64,000 nt of DNA, taken from Odoribacter splanchnicus DSM 20712. GTDB taxonomy: Bacteria; Bacteroidota; Bacteroidia; Bacteroidales; Marinifilaceae. The translations under genes were made by a program, and so were the position numbers. The stretch lies in NCBI RefSeq assembly GCF_000190535.1, contig NC_015160.1, positions 992,001 to 1,056,000 on the forward strand, in the 5' to 3' direction. Of the stretch, positions 63,808-64,000 are shown piece by piece; positions within the stretch are counted from its first letter, which is position 1, and the number at the start of each line of letters is the position of its first letter. The notes under the pieces were generated by a model. That model was not told the origin of the DNA. It saw nothing but the letters and a program-made list of their open reading frames with translations, and did no database searches.

Positions 63808-63882
63808 GGATATGGCATACTTCTTGTTAGCACGAAGGTTTGATGTCAAAATCACAGCTAACAGAAACATAATGCTAAATCT

Positions 63883-64000
63883 ATGGAATTGTTTATCAAC
63901 AAAATTTCCCACTATTTACCGGACTCTGTGGTTCCTAATTCTTACTTCAAGGAAGTAAACGGTCTGGACGACGAATGGATTTATTCCCGGACCGGTATCA
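63883..64000 (+). CDS. 3-oxoacyl-ACP synthase III family protein (5' part only)
   Basis: 39 codons to the right edge: MELFINKISHYLPDSVVPNS, then NGLDDEWIYSRTGI. The (T/D)xEWIxxRTGI pattern is the conserved N-terminal stretch of FabH-type condensing enzymes, which start fatty acid chains from acyl-CoA and malonyl-ACP. The active-site cysteine lies outside the window, so a FabH role in fatty acid synthesis cannot be told from a role in a specialised pathway. Confidence 0.8.
   Translation, partial: MELFINKISHYLPDSVVPNSYFKEVNGLDDEWIYSRTGI

Overview
The window reads as chromosomal DNA of a Gram-negative member of the Bacteroidetes, most likely the order Bacteroidales. Evidence: many genes carry the Bacteroidetes -7 promoter word TAnnTTTG about 15-60 bases before the start; there is a SusD-type lipoprotein with a BACON-like domain, a DUF4295-rpmG-rpmB ribosomal cluster, OmpA and BamA-like envelope proteins, and insertion sequences of the kinds common in gut Bacteroidales. 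A family such as Odoribacteraceae is possible, but nothing here proves it.

Layout. 0-5 kb: two leftward drug- or stress-type modules, each run by its own TetR repressor (ABC exporter plus methyltransferase; Acg-type nitroreductase). 5-16.7 kb: a sodium symporter, uvrA, a large hybrid histidine-kinase-type sensor, a PAP2 phosphatase, a decayed gene, and the lipA-lipB lipoate operon. 16.7-17.4 kb and 26.65-27.02 kb: non-coding MITE-like repeats of one family, with relics elsewhere. 17.5-26.5 kb: a truncated thioredoxin-like gene, nth, a RelA-type (p)ppGpp synthetase with a broken hydrolase site, a SPOR lipoprotein, an S9 peptidase and transketolase. 27.1-38.3 kb: the accessory part, with a SusD/BACON lipoprotein, a triple-AAA ATPase whose 5' end is split by an IS21-family element, a small membrane protein, foreign-looking sequence, an IS1182/IS5-like element with a 6-bp target duplication, and a truncated nitronate monooxygenase.

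38.4-45 kb: acetyltransferase and EamA transporter, two initiator tRNA genes in tandem, a sulfur/persulfide operon (ArsR repressor, thioredoxin, four-module CoA-disulfide-reductase fusion) and the DUF4295-L33-L28 operon. 45-54 kb: M3 peptidase, adenylate kinase, OmpA protein, class A penicillin-binding protein and a cation/proton antiporter. 54-59.5 kb: a tight four-gene leftward operon (patatin-barrel, ApbE, POTRA-barrel protein, ZIP transporter). 59.5-64 kb: an NtrC-like regulator lacking its DNA-binding domain, hydF, a YitT protein, a TetR regulator and the start of a ketoacyl-ACP synthase III.

Most of the window is ordinary housekeeping. The parts that repay a second look are the triple-AAA/SusD operon with its reconstructable IS21 junction, the MITE-like family, the sulfur operon with its palindromic operator, and the HTH-less NtrC-like regulator.
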